From assembly GCA_003248315.1 (NCBI GenBank), contig QKWM01000004.1:5692657-5756656 (forward strand): a stretch of DNA of 64,000 nt. The letters run 5' to 3'. Made by a program: the position numbers and the translations under genes. Under the pieces are notes generated by a model. It worked only from the letters and a program-made list of their open reading frames with translations, ran no database searches and was not told the DNA's origin. The stretch is from Streptomyces sp. SW4. GTDB taxonomy: Bacteria; Actinomycetota; Actinomycetes; Streptomycetales; Streptomycetaceae. Of this stretch, positions 18,465-28,698 are shown piece after piece. Position 1 is the first letter of the stretch. Every line of letters starts with the position of its first letter.

Positions 18465-19061
18465 ATGGACGTCGCCGAGCTGCTGGAAGCCGCCTCGCTC
18501 CTCGTCCCGAAGCCGCCGCCGGCGAGAACGACCTCACGGTGAACGACGTCTGGGAGTACCTCGCCCACGACGAGTGGGAGGTCGCTCTCCACCTGCTGGA
18601 GGAGGCGGCCGGCGTCCCCCGCTCCCGCCCGCCTTCTGGCAGGCCCTCGCCACGGCCGCCGAGCAGATGAGACTCGACCGGAGCGCGGCCTGGTGTCACT
18701 GGCGCTGCTTCGAGGCCCGCCACGGCGTCATCCGAGCCGACCTCACCCTCGGACCGGTCCACGAGACCCGCCGGCGGATCCCCGTTCCCGGAGCCGGCGT
18801 CCTACGGCCGATGTGGGACATCGGAAGAGCAACCCCGGCCGGGGAACCCGACCTCTGCATTGCCGCCCTTTGGGTGGAGTTCACGCCCTTCATCGCGCCC
18901 GGAGGACGAGCCACGGTGCGCCTCGCCCCGCTCTCCCGTCGAAGTGGCAGCAGCTCCGGCCCGGTCAGGTGATCACCCTGCACGAGGACCGGACCGTCGC
19001 CGGCACAGCGGTCCTCCTGGAGGCCCAGGGCCCACCGGCCCCGCCCACCGCATCGAAGTGA
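18465..19061 (+). CDS. Conserved hypothetical protein, EF-Tu-barrel-like C-terminus
   Basis: About 198 aa after joining. ATG 18465 gives MDVAELLEAASLLVPEAAAG (joined), then VNDVWEYLAHDEWEVALHLL, WQALATAAEQMRLDRSAAWC and PMWDIGRATPAGEPDLCIA. The end, FIAPGGRATVRLAPL then WQQLRPGQVITLHEDRTVAG, resembles the third beta-barrel of EF-Tu, though without a GTPase domain. At least three -1 slips (near 18510, 18620, 18945), so the C-terminus is approximate. It follows the response regulator by 60 bases. Function unknown. Confidence 0.6.
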
Positions 19062-19151
19062 TCACCTGGACAGCTCGTTGTTGTGCGATGCGGCCGGGAC
19101 GGACATGCTGGCATGTCACGTGCTGAGCCGCGTGGGGACGGGGGATTTTTC

Positions 19152-22100
19152 ATGGTGGCGGTGCGGGGGAGCGACGCCCTTCGGGCATCACAGGTACGGA
19201 TCTGCTCGGCCACCGGCACAGTGGCCGGCGCCGGATTCCTCATCGCCGCCGATGTGGTGTGCACCTGCGCCCACGTCGTCGCCAGAGCCCTCGGCACACG
19301 TACCGGACCGCAGCCGGCCCCCGACGAGCAGGTACACCTGGACTTCCCCCTGCTGGGCGGTCGCCCCACGGCGCGAGCGACCGTGGCGTCCTGGCGGCGC
19401 GGCGGGGCGGACGTCGCCCTGCTGCGGCTCGACGCTCCCGTCGAGGGGCCCGGCCGGTACCGCTCGTCGACGGCACCGACGTCTGGGGCACACGTTCCGG
19501 GCGCTCGGCTATCCGGCCGGCGCCGACGACGGCGTCTGGGCTTCGGGCACGTTGCGGGACGGGCAGGGCCTGGGCTGGGTGCAGATGGAGGCGAATGAGC
19601 CGGGGCCACCGATCGCGGGAGGGTTCAGCGGATCACCGGTCTGGGACGACCTGCAGAACGGCGTGGTCGGGATGACCGTCGCCGCCCACCGGGGCCGGCG
19701 CACCGCGTACCTGCTGCCGTCGGCCGACCTGATCGACGAGGAGACGCTGAGCCCCCGATGTCCGTTCCGGGACTGGAGGCGTTCTCCGAGGACGACGCGG
19801 AGTTCTTCCACGGCCGTGACAGCGACATCGCCCGAGTGCACAGGGCCGTGCACAGGCGGCCGGTGACCCTGCTGGCGGGGCCCTCGGGATGCGGTAAGTC
19901 GTCCCTCGTACGAGCGGGAGTGCTGCCCCGGCTGCGGGCCGAGGGCATGACCGTGTCCGAGCTGCGCCCCGTCCCCGGTGCAAGGCCCTCCGCGGTGCTG
20001 GCGCGCGCCCTGACAGCGATCCTGGAGCCGGCACTCGGCGAGGTCGAACGGCTCGCCAGAGCGGAGGAACTGGCCGGACTGCTGGAGAGCGGCGGCGATG
20101 TCCCCGCCGAGCTGCGTGGCAGGGTCCTCACCCGGGAACAGGCGCCGGGCACGTCCTCTTCGTCGACCAGCTCGAGGAGTACGCGGCCGCCGAACCCGCC
20201 GCCGCACGCGACCTGTTCGCGTTGCTCGCCGCCCTGGCCGGAAAGGCCGGTACGACGGCCCTGCGGGTCCTCGCCACCACACGGCCCGACTCCCTCGGCG
20301 TCCTGGTGACGTCCGGCACGTCCGACCTCGTCAGCGATGCCGTGCAGTTCCTCGCACCGTTGGCCGGCGACGACCTGGAGCAGGCTGTGACCGCGCCCGT
20401 CGACGCCGTACCGGGGCTGTGGTTCGAGCCGGGCTGCCCGAGCGGATCGTCGCGGACGCGGGCGACGAGCCCGGACGGATGCCGCTGGTCCAGTTCGCGC
20501 TCACCGAGCTGTGGAACCGCCGCACCCGCTCGATGCTCACCCACGCCGCCTACGACGAGATGGGCGGCGTCGCGGGCGCCCTCGTCGGATACGCGGACGA
20601 CGCCCTCGACGAACTGCCACGCACCCGACAGGACTGCGCGCGACGCCTGTTCGTGCAGTTGGCGCGCCCCGCCGACGGCGACGCCTTTTCCCGACGGCCC
20701 GCCCGCACCGCCGATCTCGCACCCGAACTCGTCGAAGTCGCCAGGGAACTGGCCCCGGCAAGCTCGTCGTCCTCTCCCACGCCCCGGGCAGCGGCGAGAA
20801 CGAGGAGATCGTCGACCTGGTGCACGAGGCGCTGACCCGGCTCTGGCCGCGCCTGCGGCAATGGCTCGCCGACTCCCGGGACTTCCGCCTCTGGCAGGAA
20901 CAGCTACGAGCCGACCTGCGCCGCTGGCAGTCGCAGCACGGCGAGCCCTCCCGGCTGCTGAGCGGCACCGACCTGGCCGAGGCCGAACGCAGGATGACCG
21001 AGCACCCCCAGGACGTCTCCGCCGACGAGCGCCGCTACATCCGGCTCAGCCGGCGCCATGCTCGTCGCGGTACCCGCGCCAGGCAGGCCGCAGTCGGTGC
21101 GCTGGCCGTGCTCACCGCGGTCGCCGTCGTGCTGGCGCTGACCACCTTCCAGAGCCTGAGGCGCACGGAGCAGCAGCTGCGGACGCAGGCCGCGGGCCTG
21201 CTGGCCCAGGCGGCCGAGGACCGTCCGCCCGGCGACGCCCCCACCGCGCTGCAACTCGCTCTGGCCGGCTGGAAGACCAAGCGGACGGACCACACCCGCC
21301 AGGCTCTCCTCGACCAGTACGTCCGGGCGCAGTACCTCGTGGGCAGTTACCCGTCGCTGTGGGAGGGGCGCTACCTCGGCATGGATGCCACACCGGACGG
21401 GCGCACCCTGGTCGTGCGGTCGAAGACGCCCGGCGCCCGCTTGACGATCACCGTGATCACGGGAGCCCTCGACGGCAGACCCCGGGCCCGGCAGCTGAGC
21501 GGCGTCCCCGAAGGCGACCTGCTGACGGCGGTCAGTCCGGACGGCCGCTCCTTCGCCGCGATCTCCGCACCCGGGAGCGGAGTGCGGCTGTGGCGGCTGA
21601 GCGATCCGCGGCATCCCATCGTTCTGGATCACGTCGACCGCGCGTTCCCGGAGGAGGCCGGTGGGCACCTGGACTTCAGCAGCGACGGAGAGCGGCTGCT
21701 GCTGACCGCGAACGACAACTCGCGGCAGTGCTCCGACACACCGGAGAAGTGCGTTCCGGCCTTCGCCGAGGCATGGCGGGTGCGCTCGGGCGCCCCCATC
21801 CGCACCGCCGAAGGGCTTCTGCCCGACGAGGGACTGTTCCAGGCCGCCTTCACCTCGGACCCCGACACCGTCGCGATCGTCAGACGCGTCACCGTCGAGC
21901 GGGCGTGCACATCCTGCGTACCGAGCTCAGGGACCTCACGACCGGCCGGACGACCGACCGGTTCACCCCGCCGGACGACCGCGACGGGGTGGAACTCCGG
22001 GCGGGTGGTGAACGTCTGCTGACGCGTCCCACCGACGACTCCGCGACTTCCTCCGACGCGGCCGGTCATACCCTCGCGCTCGGCCGTACGATCGGCGGGA

Positions 22101-23411
22101 GGACCACGATGCCCGCAGGGGATCTCACCGCGGACGCCACCGGCGAGTATGGTCTGCGCACCTGGAACGACGAGCCCGAGGACGGCGGCTACAGCGAGAT
22201 CGGCCTGACCGGCATGCGCTCCGGGCAGAGCTACCGGACCCGTATCCCGATCGCAGGCGGCAAGCCCTACACCCTCGCGGCGGCACCGCGGGCCGGAGGC
22301 GGGCTCACCGTCCTGGTGCACGTGGGCACGGGACTGATGGCGGTGCGAGCCGAGGCAGCCGGCGCTGAGGAGTTCACGGGAGACGGCGACGGCGAGAACT
22401 TCTCCACGTCACCCGACGGACGCTTCATCGCCCGGGTCTCGGACCGGTATCTCGAAGTACTCGACGTCACCCGAAGGAATCATGAGCAGACATCGCTCCC
22501 GGCAGGAGACTGGAAGACCTCCTGGACCGCCGATTCGCGGCGGATCGTGGTCTGGCGCGATCACGGGAGTCTCTGCTGCTCGTTCTCGGTCCCCGGCCTG
22601 AAAGACAGGGTGCCCCTCGATGACACGGCGCCCGAGGCGAAGGAGCTCGACGACGTCGCCCCTCTGACGGGCAGTGAGATCGCCCTGCTGACGAAGGACG
22701 GCACGCTCACCCGCGTCGACGCAGCCGACGGGACCCTGCTCACCGCGCCGTTCCCGGCCCACCCCGGCCCGCCTTCGACGACGACCCGGACAAACTCCTC
22801 ATCGGGAACCGCAACCAGCTCCTGGCCCGTCCCGGGCATCCGGGACAGGTCGTCGTGGCCACCAGGACGGGCGGCCGGAACGGCGAGATCCTGCTGTGGG
22901 ACATCCCCGCCGGCAACGCCTCGCCGTCCTGACCGGGCCGTCCGTCGTCGTGCCCTTCACTTCCCGCACCCACACGGGGTCGTTCGCCTTCGACGCGGAC
23001 GGCTCGCACCTCGCCGTGAGCGTCGAGGGCATGCAGGTGCGCATCTGGGACGTGGACCGCGAGCAGCAGCTGAAGGACATCGCCCACGGGGTTTCCGGCC
23101 ACCTGGTCGGCTTCGGTCCCGGCGGCACCGTCGTCACGCACGACGACTTGAAGGGCAGGGTGCGGATCCACCGGCTGACACGCGGCAGCATCGACGCACC
23201 GCTGACCGTGCCCGTCCAAGGCGGGGACTCCGCGATGGGCTCGTTGCACGGTGACCGCCTGACGGTCGACTCCTACTTCGTGAGCCAGACCTTCAGCCTG
23301 GACCCCGACACCCAGTTCCGCACCCTCTGCGCCGCCGCGGGCCGCGACTACACCCCAGCCGAACGCAAGCTGCTTCCCGACGGGACCCCCTCGGAGCCGC
23401 CCTGCACCTGA
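19152..23411 (+). CDS. Trypsin-like protease / STAND NTPase / beta-propeller protein
   Basis: Very large protein (about 1,420 aa). Domain order: (1) trypsin-like protease, about 1-200, with catalytic His in VCTCAHVVARAL, Asp in GGADVALLRLD and Ser in GGFSGSPVWDD; (2) an nSTAND1-type P-loop NTPase, about 205-560, with FHGRDSD, Walker A LLAGPSGCGKSSLVRAGVLP, Walker B LFVDQLEEYA and LVHEALTRLWPRL; (3) one TM helix AVGALAVLTAVAVVLALTTF near 650; (4) a long WD40-like propeller with repeated DG-x-L/F strands (FDADGSHLAVSVEGMQVRIW). Around eight -1 slips split it. ATG 19152 starts the protease. Such proteins are signal-triggered switches; a cell-death or immunity role is inference. Confidence 0.8.
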
Positions 23412-23664
23412 CACAGGCAGCAGCACGTGACCAGCTGCGGATGCTCACGAGACGACGTCGGTGCGGTGCACGGACAGCGACGTGCGGGCGGCCGTCAGCA
23501 CGCTCCCGCGTGCGTCATGGACGGGTTCCGGTACGACCAGGAACGCCGGGCCTCGTGGGGGAACGGGCTGCCCGGCCCTGCGGTCGAAAAGGCGTGGCTG
23601 CCGCGCAGTCCGCGATGCGACAATCGGCCCGCATTTGATCGACATCCGCGTCCCGGAGGTCCGT

Positions 23665-24273
23665 ATGGACGTCGCTTCGCTGCTGCCGTTGACCACGGCC
23701 CGCCTGTCACTGCGTCTGTTCACTCCCGGCGACGCCGACGACCTGTACGCCTACCAGAGCCTGCCGAGCGTGGCGCGCTACCTGTACCGGCCGCCGCACA
23801 CGCGTGAGCGCAGCGAGCAGGTCGCCGCCGAGCGCGCGGCGCAGACGGCCTGGCGCGCCGACGGGGACAAGCTGTCCCTCGCTGTCTGCCGACGCGGCGA
23901 GTCCCGTCTCCTGGGCGAGGTCAGCCTGGGCCTGGCCAGTGCCCGCGCCGCCCAGGCCGAGATCGGCTGGACCGTCGACCCACGACACCAGGGGCACGGC
24001 TACGCGACCGAGGCCGCCGCGGCGCTGGCCGGGTTCGCCTTCGACACGCTGGGCGTGCACCGGCTCTACGCACGGCTGGATGTGGAGAACACCGGGTCCG
24101 TGCGGGTCTGTGAGCGTCTGGGCATGCGCCGGGAGGCGCACCTGGTCGAGAACGACCTGGACGGGGACCGCTGGGGCAGCGAGTACATCTACGCGGCACT
24201 GGCCGCGGATTTCCGCAGCCGGCCAGGCGACTGCGCTCCACGGCCGCCTGACGGCACCGGCCGTACCCGCTAA
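23665..24273 (+). CDS. GNAT acetyltransferase, RimJ-like
   Basis: Intact 202-aa N-acetyltransferase that uses acetyl-CoA; RimJ/RimL subfamily, often acting on protein N-termini or small amines. Seen: LLPLTTARLSLRLFTPGDAD start, LGEVSLGLASARAAQAEIGW, the CoA-binding DPRHQGHGYATEAAAALAG and HRLYARLDVENTGSVRVCER. ATG 23665 has a perfect GGAGGT 5 bases upstream. It stands alone downstream of the STAND gene, about 250 bases away. One of the few frame-clean genes in the window. Confidence 0.9.
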   Translation: MDVASLLPLTTARLSLRLFTPGDADDLYAYQSLPSVARYLYRPPHTRERSEQVAAERAAQTAWRADGDKLSLAVCRRGESRLLGEVSLGLASARAAQAEIGWTVDPRHQGHGYATEAAAALAGFAFDTLGVHRLYARLDVENTGSVRVCERLGMRREAHLVENDLDGDRWGSEYIYAALAADFRSRPGDCAPRPPDGTGRTR

Positions 24274-24335
24274 GGGACCGGAACCCGCAGGAACCGGACA
24301 CGCTCACGGCCCTGGCCGCCGCGCTGACCCCACCG

Positions 24336-25358
24336 TCACGCCGAGCGCGTGAGCTGATCCGGGTGGACCGGGTCCGCGTACGGCAGCCCGCTCACGTAGC
24401 GCTCCAGCTCGTCCAGCGCGGCATGCGCCATGCGGCCCAGTTCGTTGCCGAGAGAGCCCGCGATGTGCGGGGTGAGCAGGACGTTCGGCAGGTCGTACAG
24501 CGGCGAGTCGGGCGGGAGGACCTCGGGGTCGGTGACGTCCAGCACGGCGTTGAGCCGCCCGGAGACCAGTTCCCCGGTGAGCGCCGCGGTGTCGACGAGC
24601 GAGCCGCGGGCGGTGTTGATCAGCGTCGCCCCGTCCCGCAGGAGGGCCAGCCGGCGCCGGTCGAACAGGTGCCGTGTCTCCGGCAGTTCGGGGGCGTGGA
24701 TCGTCACGGTGTCGCTGCGCGCCGCGAGCACGTCCAGCGGGACCGGTTCCGCGCCCAGCGCCCGCACCCGTTCCCCGTCGACGTACGGGTCGTGGAGCAG
24801 GATCCGCATGTCGTACGGGCGCAGCAGTTCCACGACCCGGCGGCCGATGCGGGAGGCGCCGACGACGCCGACCGTGTGCCGGTGGTTGCCGCCGCCGCCG
24901 ATGACGTCGAGGGCGTTCACCCAGGTCCGCTTCTCGCGGTAGACGTGCGCGGCGTGCAGGACCCGCTTGCCGGAGAACAGGATCGCGGCGACCGTGTACT
25001 CGGCCACCGGCACGGCGTTGGCCCCGGCCGCCGAGGCGACGGTGAGGCCGCGCTCCCAGCAGGCGTCGGTGACATGGTGCTTGACCGAGCCCGCCGCGTG
25101 CACGACGGTGCGCAGCCGGGGCATCCGGGCCAGGACCCCGGCGGTCAGGCGCGGACAGCCCCAGCCGGTCAGCAGGACCTCGGCCTCCGCGAGGACGCCG
25201 GCGACGGCCGGGTCGGCGAAGTCCCGGACGACGAGGGAGGGATCGGTGTCGGCGAGCGCCGCGAGCCGGTCGAGCGCCGCCCGGTCGAAGAGGGCGGCGT
25301 GGACGGGCGGGTCCATCGCCAGGACGGTGCGGGGGCGACGCAGGGGCGTGGGGGTCAC
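24336..25358 (-). CDS. D-2-hydroxyacid dehydrogenase, last gene of sugar ABC operon
   Basis: NAD-dependent D-isomer-specific 2-hydroxyacid dehydrogenase, about 340 aa, intact. Seen: the Rossmann motif TVGVVGASRIGRRVVELLRP, catalytic Arg in LINTARGSLVDTAAL, Glu in LDVTDPEVLP, and His in LLTPHIAGSLGNEL. GTG 25358 overlaps the stop of the permease gene by 4 bases (AAGTGACC), showing co-transcription with the ABC importer. It probably handles an oxidised sugar acid in the pathway supplied by the transporter; the substrate is not shown by sequence. Confidence 0.9.
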   Translation of the reverse strand: MTPTPLRRPRTVLAMDPPVHAALFDRAALDRLAALADTDPSLVVRDFADPAVAGVLAEAEVLLTGWGCPRLTAGVLARMPRLRTVVHAAGSVKHHVTDACWERGLTVASAAGANAVPVAEYTVAAILFSGKRVLHAAHVYREKRTWVNALDVIGGGGNHRHTVGVVGASRIGRRVVELLRPYDMRILLHDPYVDGERVRALGAEPVPLDVLAARSDTVTIHAPELPETRHLFDRRRLALLRDGATLINTARGSLVDTAALTGELVSGRLNAVLDVTDPEVLPPDSPLYDLPNVLLTPHIAGSLGNELGRMAHAALDELERYVSGLPYADPVHPDQLTRSA

Positions 25359-26272
25359 TTGACGGCTCCCGCGGTCAGGCCGGAACGCCAGTGGCGCTGC
25401 AGCGTGAGGAAGGCGACGGCGAGCGGAACGACGGACAGCAGCGAACCCGTCACGACGAGCGCGTACAGCTGGGGTTCCTGCGGCAGGACGGCGTTCCAGC
25501 TGAACAGGCCGAGCCCCACCGGGTACAGGGACGAGTCGTTGAGCATCACCAGGGGCAGGAAGAAGTTGTTCCAGCTGGCGGTGAAGGTGAACAGGAAGAT
25601 GGTCACGAACGCCGGGGTCAGCATCGGCAGGGCGACCGACCGGAACGCGCGGAACTCCCCGGCGCCGTCCATGCGGGCGGCCTCCAGCGTCTCCTGCGGC
25701 ACGTACGCCTCCGCGAACACCCTGGCCAGGTACACGCCGAAGGGGTTGACCAGGCCCGGGATCAGCACCGCCCAGTAGGTGTTGACGAGGCCCGCCTCGG
25801 AGGCGAGCAGGTACATCGGCAGGGAGACCACGGTGGGCGGCACGAGGATGCCGAGCAGGACCAGCCCGTACACCTTCTCCCGGCCGGGGAAGACGTAGGT
25901 CGCGAAGGCGAATCCGGCCAGCAGGGAGACGAGGGTGGAGGCGAGCGAGCCGGCCACCGAGTACAGGAGGCTGTTGAGGAGCCAGCGGCCGAAGACGCCG
26001 TCCTGGTGGGCGAAGAGTGCGGCGATGTTGGTGAACAGGCTGAAGTCGCCGAACCGGAACCCGGGCCTGCCGAACAGGTCGCCGTTGTCCTTGGTGGCGT
26101 TGACCAGCAGCCAGGTGAGCGGCATCAGGGTGTACACCGCGACGATCGCCAGCACGGTGTTGACGACCGCCCGGGACGACCAGGACGACCTGCGGACGGG
26201 CCGGCGGCGGGGGGCCGCGTCCGGGGAGGACGCGGGGGCGGGCGGCGTCGCGGTGAGCGTGTCGACGGCCAT
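25355..26272 (-). CDS. Carbohydrate ABC transporter permease, MalG type
   Basis: Intact inner-membrane permease of about 305 aa with six helices, e.g. VVNTVLAIVAVYTLMPLTWL, LASTLVSLLAGFAFATYVFP, VYGLVLLGILVPPTVVSLPM. The EAA loop that contacts the ATPase is EAARMDGAGEFRAFRSVALP. ATG 26272 is chosen because AAGGAGG lies about 8 bases upstream; the upstream permease stop overlaps this leader. Second permease of the operon for a sugar importer; the shared ATPase (MsiK-like) is expected elsewhere in the genome, since none is encoded here. Confidence 0.92.
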   Translation of the reverse strand: MAVDTLTATPPAPASSPDAAPRRRPVRRSSWSSRAVVNTVLAIVAVYTLMPLTWLLVNATKDNGDLFGRPGFRFGDFSLFTNIAALFAHQDGVFGRWLLNSLLYSVAGSLASTLVSLLAGFAFATYVFPGREKVYGLVLLGILVPPTVVSLPMYLLASEAGLVNTYWAVLIPGLVNPFGVYLARVFAEAYVPQETLEAARMDGAGEFRAFRSVALPMLTPAFVTIFLFTFTASWNNFFLPLVMLNDSSLYPVGLGLFSWNAVLPQEPQLYALVVTGSLLSVVPLAVAFLTLQRHWRSGLTAGAVK

Positions 26273-26274
26273 GC

Positions 26275-27176
26275 TCACGCCTCCTTCCAGCGGTTGCCGA
26301 GCTTGGTGATGACGAAGGACAGCGCGGCACCGAGGACGGCGAGCAGCAGCGAGGCCGCGGCGGCCAGACCGTAGTCGTGCCTGGTGAAGGCGGCCTGGTA
26401 GATGAACATCACCGGGCTCCACTCGGGGGAGATCGCGGACGACCTGGTGCGCAGCACCTCGGGCTCGTTGAACAGCTGGATCGCGCCGACGGCGGTGAAC
26501 AGGGTGGTCAGGACGACCGAGGAACGGATCATCGGCAGCTTCACCGACCATGCGGTGCGCAGCTCGCCCGCTCCGTCGACCACGGCGGCCTCGAGCGTCT
26601 CACGGGGCACGGCCTGGAGCGCCGCGTAGAAGATCACCATGTTGTAGCCGATCCACTGCCAGGTGGCGGCGTTGGCCATGGAGAACACGACCGCGTCGGA
26701 GCCGAGCAGGTCCCAGTCCGCGCCGAAGACGGACAGGAAGTCGAGCACGGGCTGAGCCCGGGCGTGTAGAGGAAGCCCCACACGATCGCGGCGATCAGTC
26801 CCGGCACCGCGTGGGGGAGGAAGTAGGCCAGTTGGAAGAACCGCTTGGCGCGGGCCAGGGCGGAGTCCACCAGCAGGGCCAGGACCAGCGCGCCGCCCAC
26901 CATCACCGGGATGTAGAGGAGGCAGTACAGGGCGATGTGCACGAAGCCGCGGCGGAAGCCGGCGTCGCCGAGCGCCCGCAGGTAGTTGTCGATGCCGACG
27001 AACAGGGTCTCGGTGCCGCCGAAGCCGAGTCCGGAGGCCGCCTGCTCGCGGTACAGGCTCATCCAGACGGCGTAGCCGATCGGGGCGAGCAGGGTGGCGG
27101 TGAACAGCAGGAGGAACGGGGCGAGGAAGAGGGCGGGCGCGGCGTGCCGTCCTCGGCCGAGCCGGGTCGATGCCAT
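26275..27176 (-). CDS. Carbohydrate ABC transporter permease, MalF type
   Basis: First permease, about 300 aa, ASTRLGRGRHAAPALFLAPF then LLLFTATLLAPIGYAVWMSL, IALYCLLYIPVMVGGALVLA, and the EAA loop LEAAVVDGAGELRTAWSVKL. A -1 slip near 26757 (after LYTPGL) splits it. Start ATG 27176; stop runs into the leader of the MalG-type gene, so translation is coupled. Operon order here is binding protein, MalF type, MalG type, dehydrogenase. Confidence 0.9.
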
Positions 27177-27239
27177 GGGCGGAGCTCCTTGGGGCCGGGC
27201 CCGGCTCCGCGCGGGGAGCCGGGCTCACGGGGCGTCAGG

Positions 27240-28542
27240 TCACGGGGCGAGCTTGAGCCCGCGGTCGGTGATCGCCTTCTCGGCCGCGCGCTGTCCCGCC
27301 TGGAACGCCGGCCAGAACTCGCCGCTTCTCTGCGCCTTGCCGAGTTCGTTCTGCAGGGTCATCGACGTCGAGTTGTGCACCGGGCTCCACACCCAGTCCG
27401 AGGTGATCAGCGGCACCTGGGAGCCGGCGACCTCGTAGATGTCCTGGCCGCCGAAGAAGGAGGCGTCGAAGGACTCCTTGGCGGTGGCCCGCAGGTTCTC
27501 GGCGGCGGGCAGGCCGCTGGAGGTGCCCGCGGCGAGCCGGGACTTGACGGCGGCCTCGTCGGTGGTGGCCCAGAGGGCGAACTCGGCGGCGGCCTTCGCC
27601 TTGCGGGTGTCCTTGGTCAGGGCGAACGCCGAGCCGCCGACGGCACCGGTGGCGGGCGTGCCCCAGGTGGGCAGCGGGGCCTCGGCCCACGTGCCGGACT
27701 GCTCGGGTAGGTGGTCTTGATGTTGCCGGCGCTCCAGGACGCGCCGATCAGGGCGATGGCCCGGGAGTCGGTGACGGCCTTGGTGGCCTCCGGGCTCCAC
27801 GCCTTGTGGTTGAGCACCAGGTCGTCGCGGACCAGGTCCTTCCAGTAGTCGGCGACCTTCTTGATGGCGCCGTCGTCGATGTTCACCGTCCAGGCGTCCC
27901 CGGAGGAGCCGTACCAGCGGGCTCCGGCCTGCTGGGCGAGTCCGGCCCAGGTGGCGACGTCGTCGCCCGCGAAGTCCAGGATGCGGGCCTTGCCCTTGGA
28001 GGCGGTCTTCACCTTCTTCGCGGCGGCCTCGAACTCGTCCCAGGTCCTGGGCACGTCCACGCCGTACTCGGCGAACAGGTCCTTGCGGTAGTACAGGGTC
28101 TGCGGGCCGACGTCGTAGGGCGCGGCCCAGGTCCTGCCGCCGAGGGTGACCAGAGAACGCACGGACTCGGGGCGTAGTCCTCGACGGTGTCCGCCAGCTC
28201 GGCCGACGAGTCGCGCAGCAGGCCCTGGGTGACCAGGTCGGGCAGGGCCTGGTACTCGACGTTGACGACGTCCGGTGCGTTGCCGGCCTTGACCGCCTTG
28301 GCGAGCTTGTCGTAGCCGCCGTTGAGGCCCGCGGGTATCTCGGAGAAGACGACCTTGATGTTCTTGTGGGTGCGGTTGAACTCGGCGGTCATCTCCTTGG
28401 TGCCCGGCATCCAGGACCAGTAGGTGATCTCGACGGGCTCGTCGGCGGAGCCCGCCTCGCTCCGGTCCTGGCCGCCGCAGGCGGTGGCGAGGAGGGCGAG
28501 GCAGACCGCCGCGGCGGCGAGAGCAGGGGAGGACGGCTTCAT
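27240..28542 (-). CDS. Sugar ABC extracellular solute-binding lipoprotein
   Basis: Family 1 solute-binding protein of about 434 aa, the substrate receptor of the importer. ATG 28542 gives a lipoprotein signal MKPSSPALAAAAVCLALLAT followed by lipobox ACGG. Then VEITYWSWMPGTKEMTAEFN, IKVVFSEIPAGLNGGYDKLA and YYRKDLFAEYGVDVPRTWDE are classic for sugar-binding proteins. -1 slips near 28170 and 27710. Downstream genes on the same strand are the two permeases. The promoter region holds the operator candidate at 28617-28669. Confidence 0.9.
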
Positions 28543-28616
28543 TGCTGACTCCAGGGAGCAGGGAGCTCGATGTGATGTCGCACATCTTTCGGCCAGGGCC
28601 GATCAGAGTCAATAGG

Positions 28617-28669
28617 AAACGAACAACGAATCACGCATGAGCGAATTTCGATCCCTAGATTGTTCGTTT
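28617..28669. promoter_or_regulatory. Operator candidate for the sugar ABC operon
   Basis: A perfect 10-bp inverted repeat AAACGAACAA (28617-28626) / TTGTTCGTTT (28660-28669) with arm centres 43 bp apart, in the promoter of the binding-protein gene. An ATGAGCGA motif (28637-28644) sits between. AAACGAA-like and ATGAGCGA-like motifs also occur near the PL8/regulator promoter at about 35116-35141, and CGAACAA recurs near 31625. Confidence 0.6.
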
Positions 28670-28698
28670 TGGGTTGTGCGGTGGTGAACGATCACGTG

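Noticed and set aside
24363..26374. Long plus-strand open frames opposite the sugar permeases
   Set aside because: Antisense shadows of the hydroxyacid dehydrogenase and permease genes, with no coding motifs.
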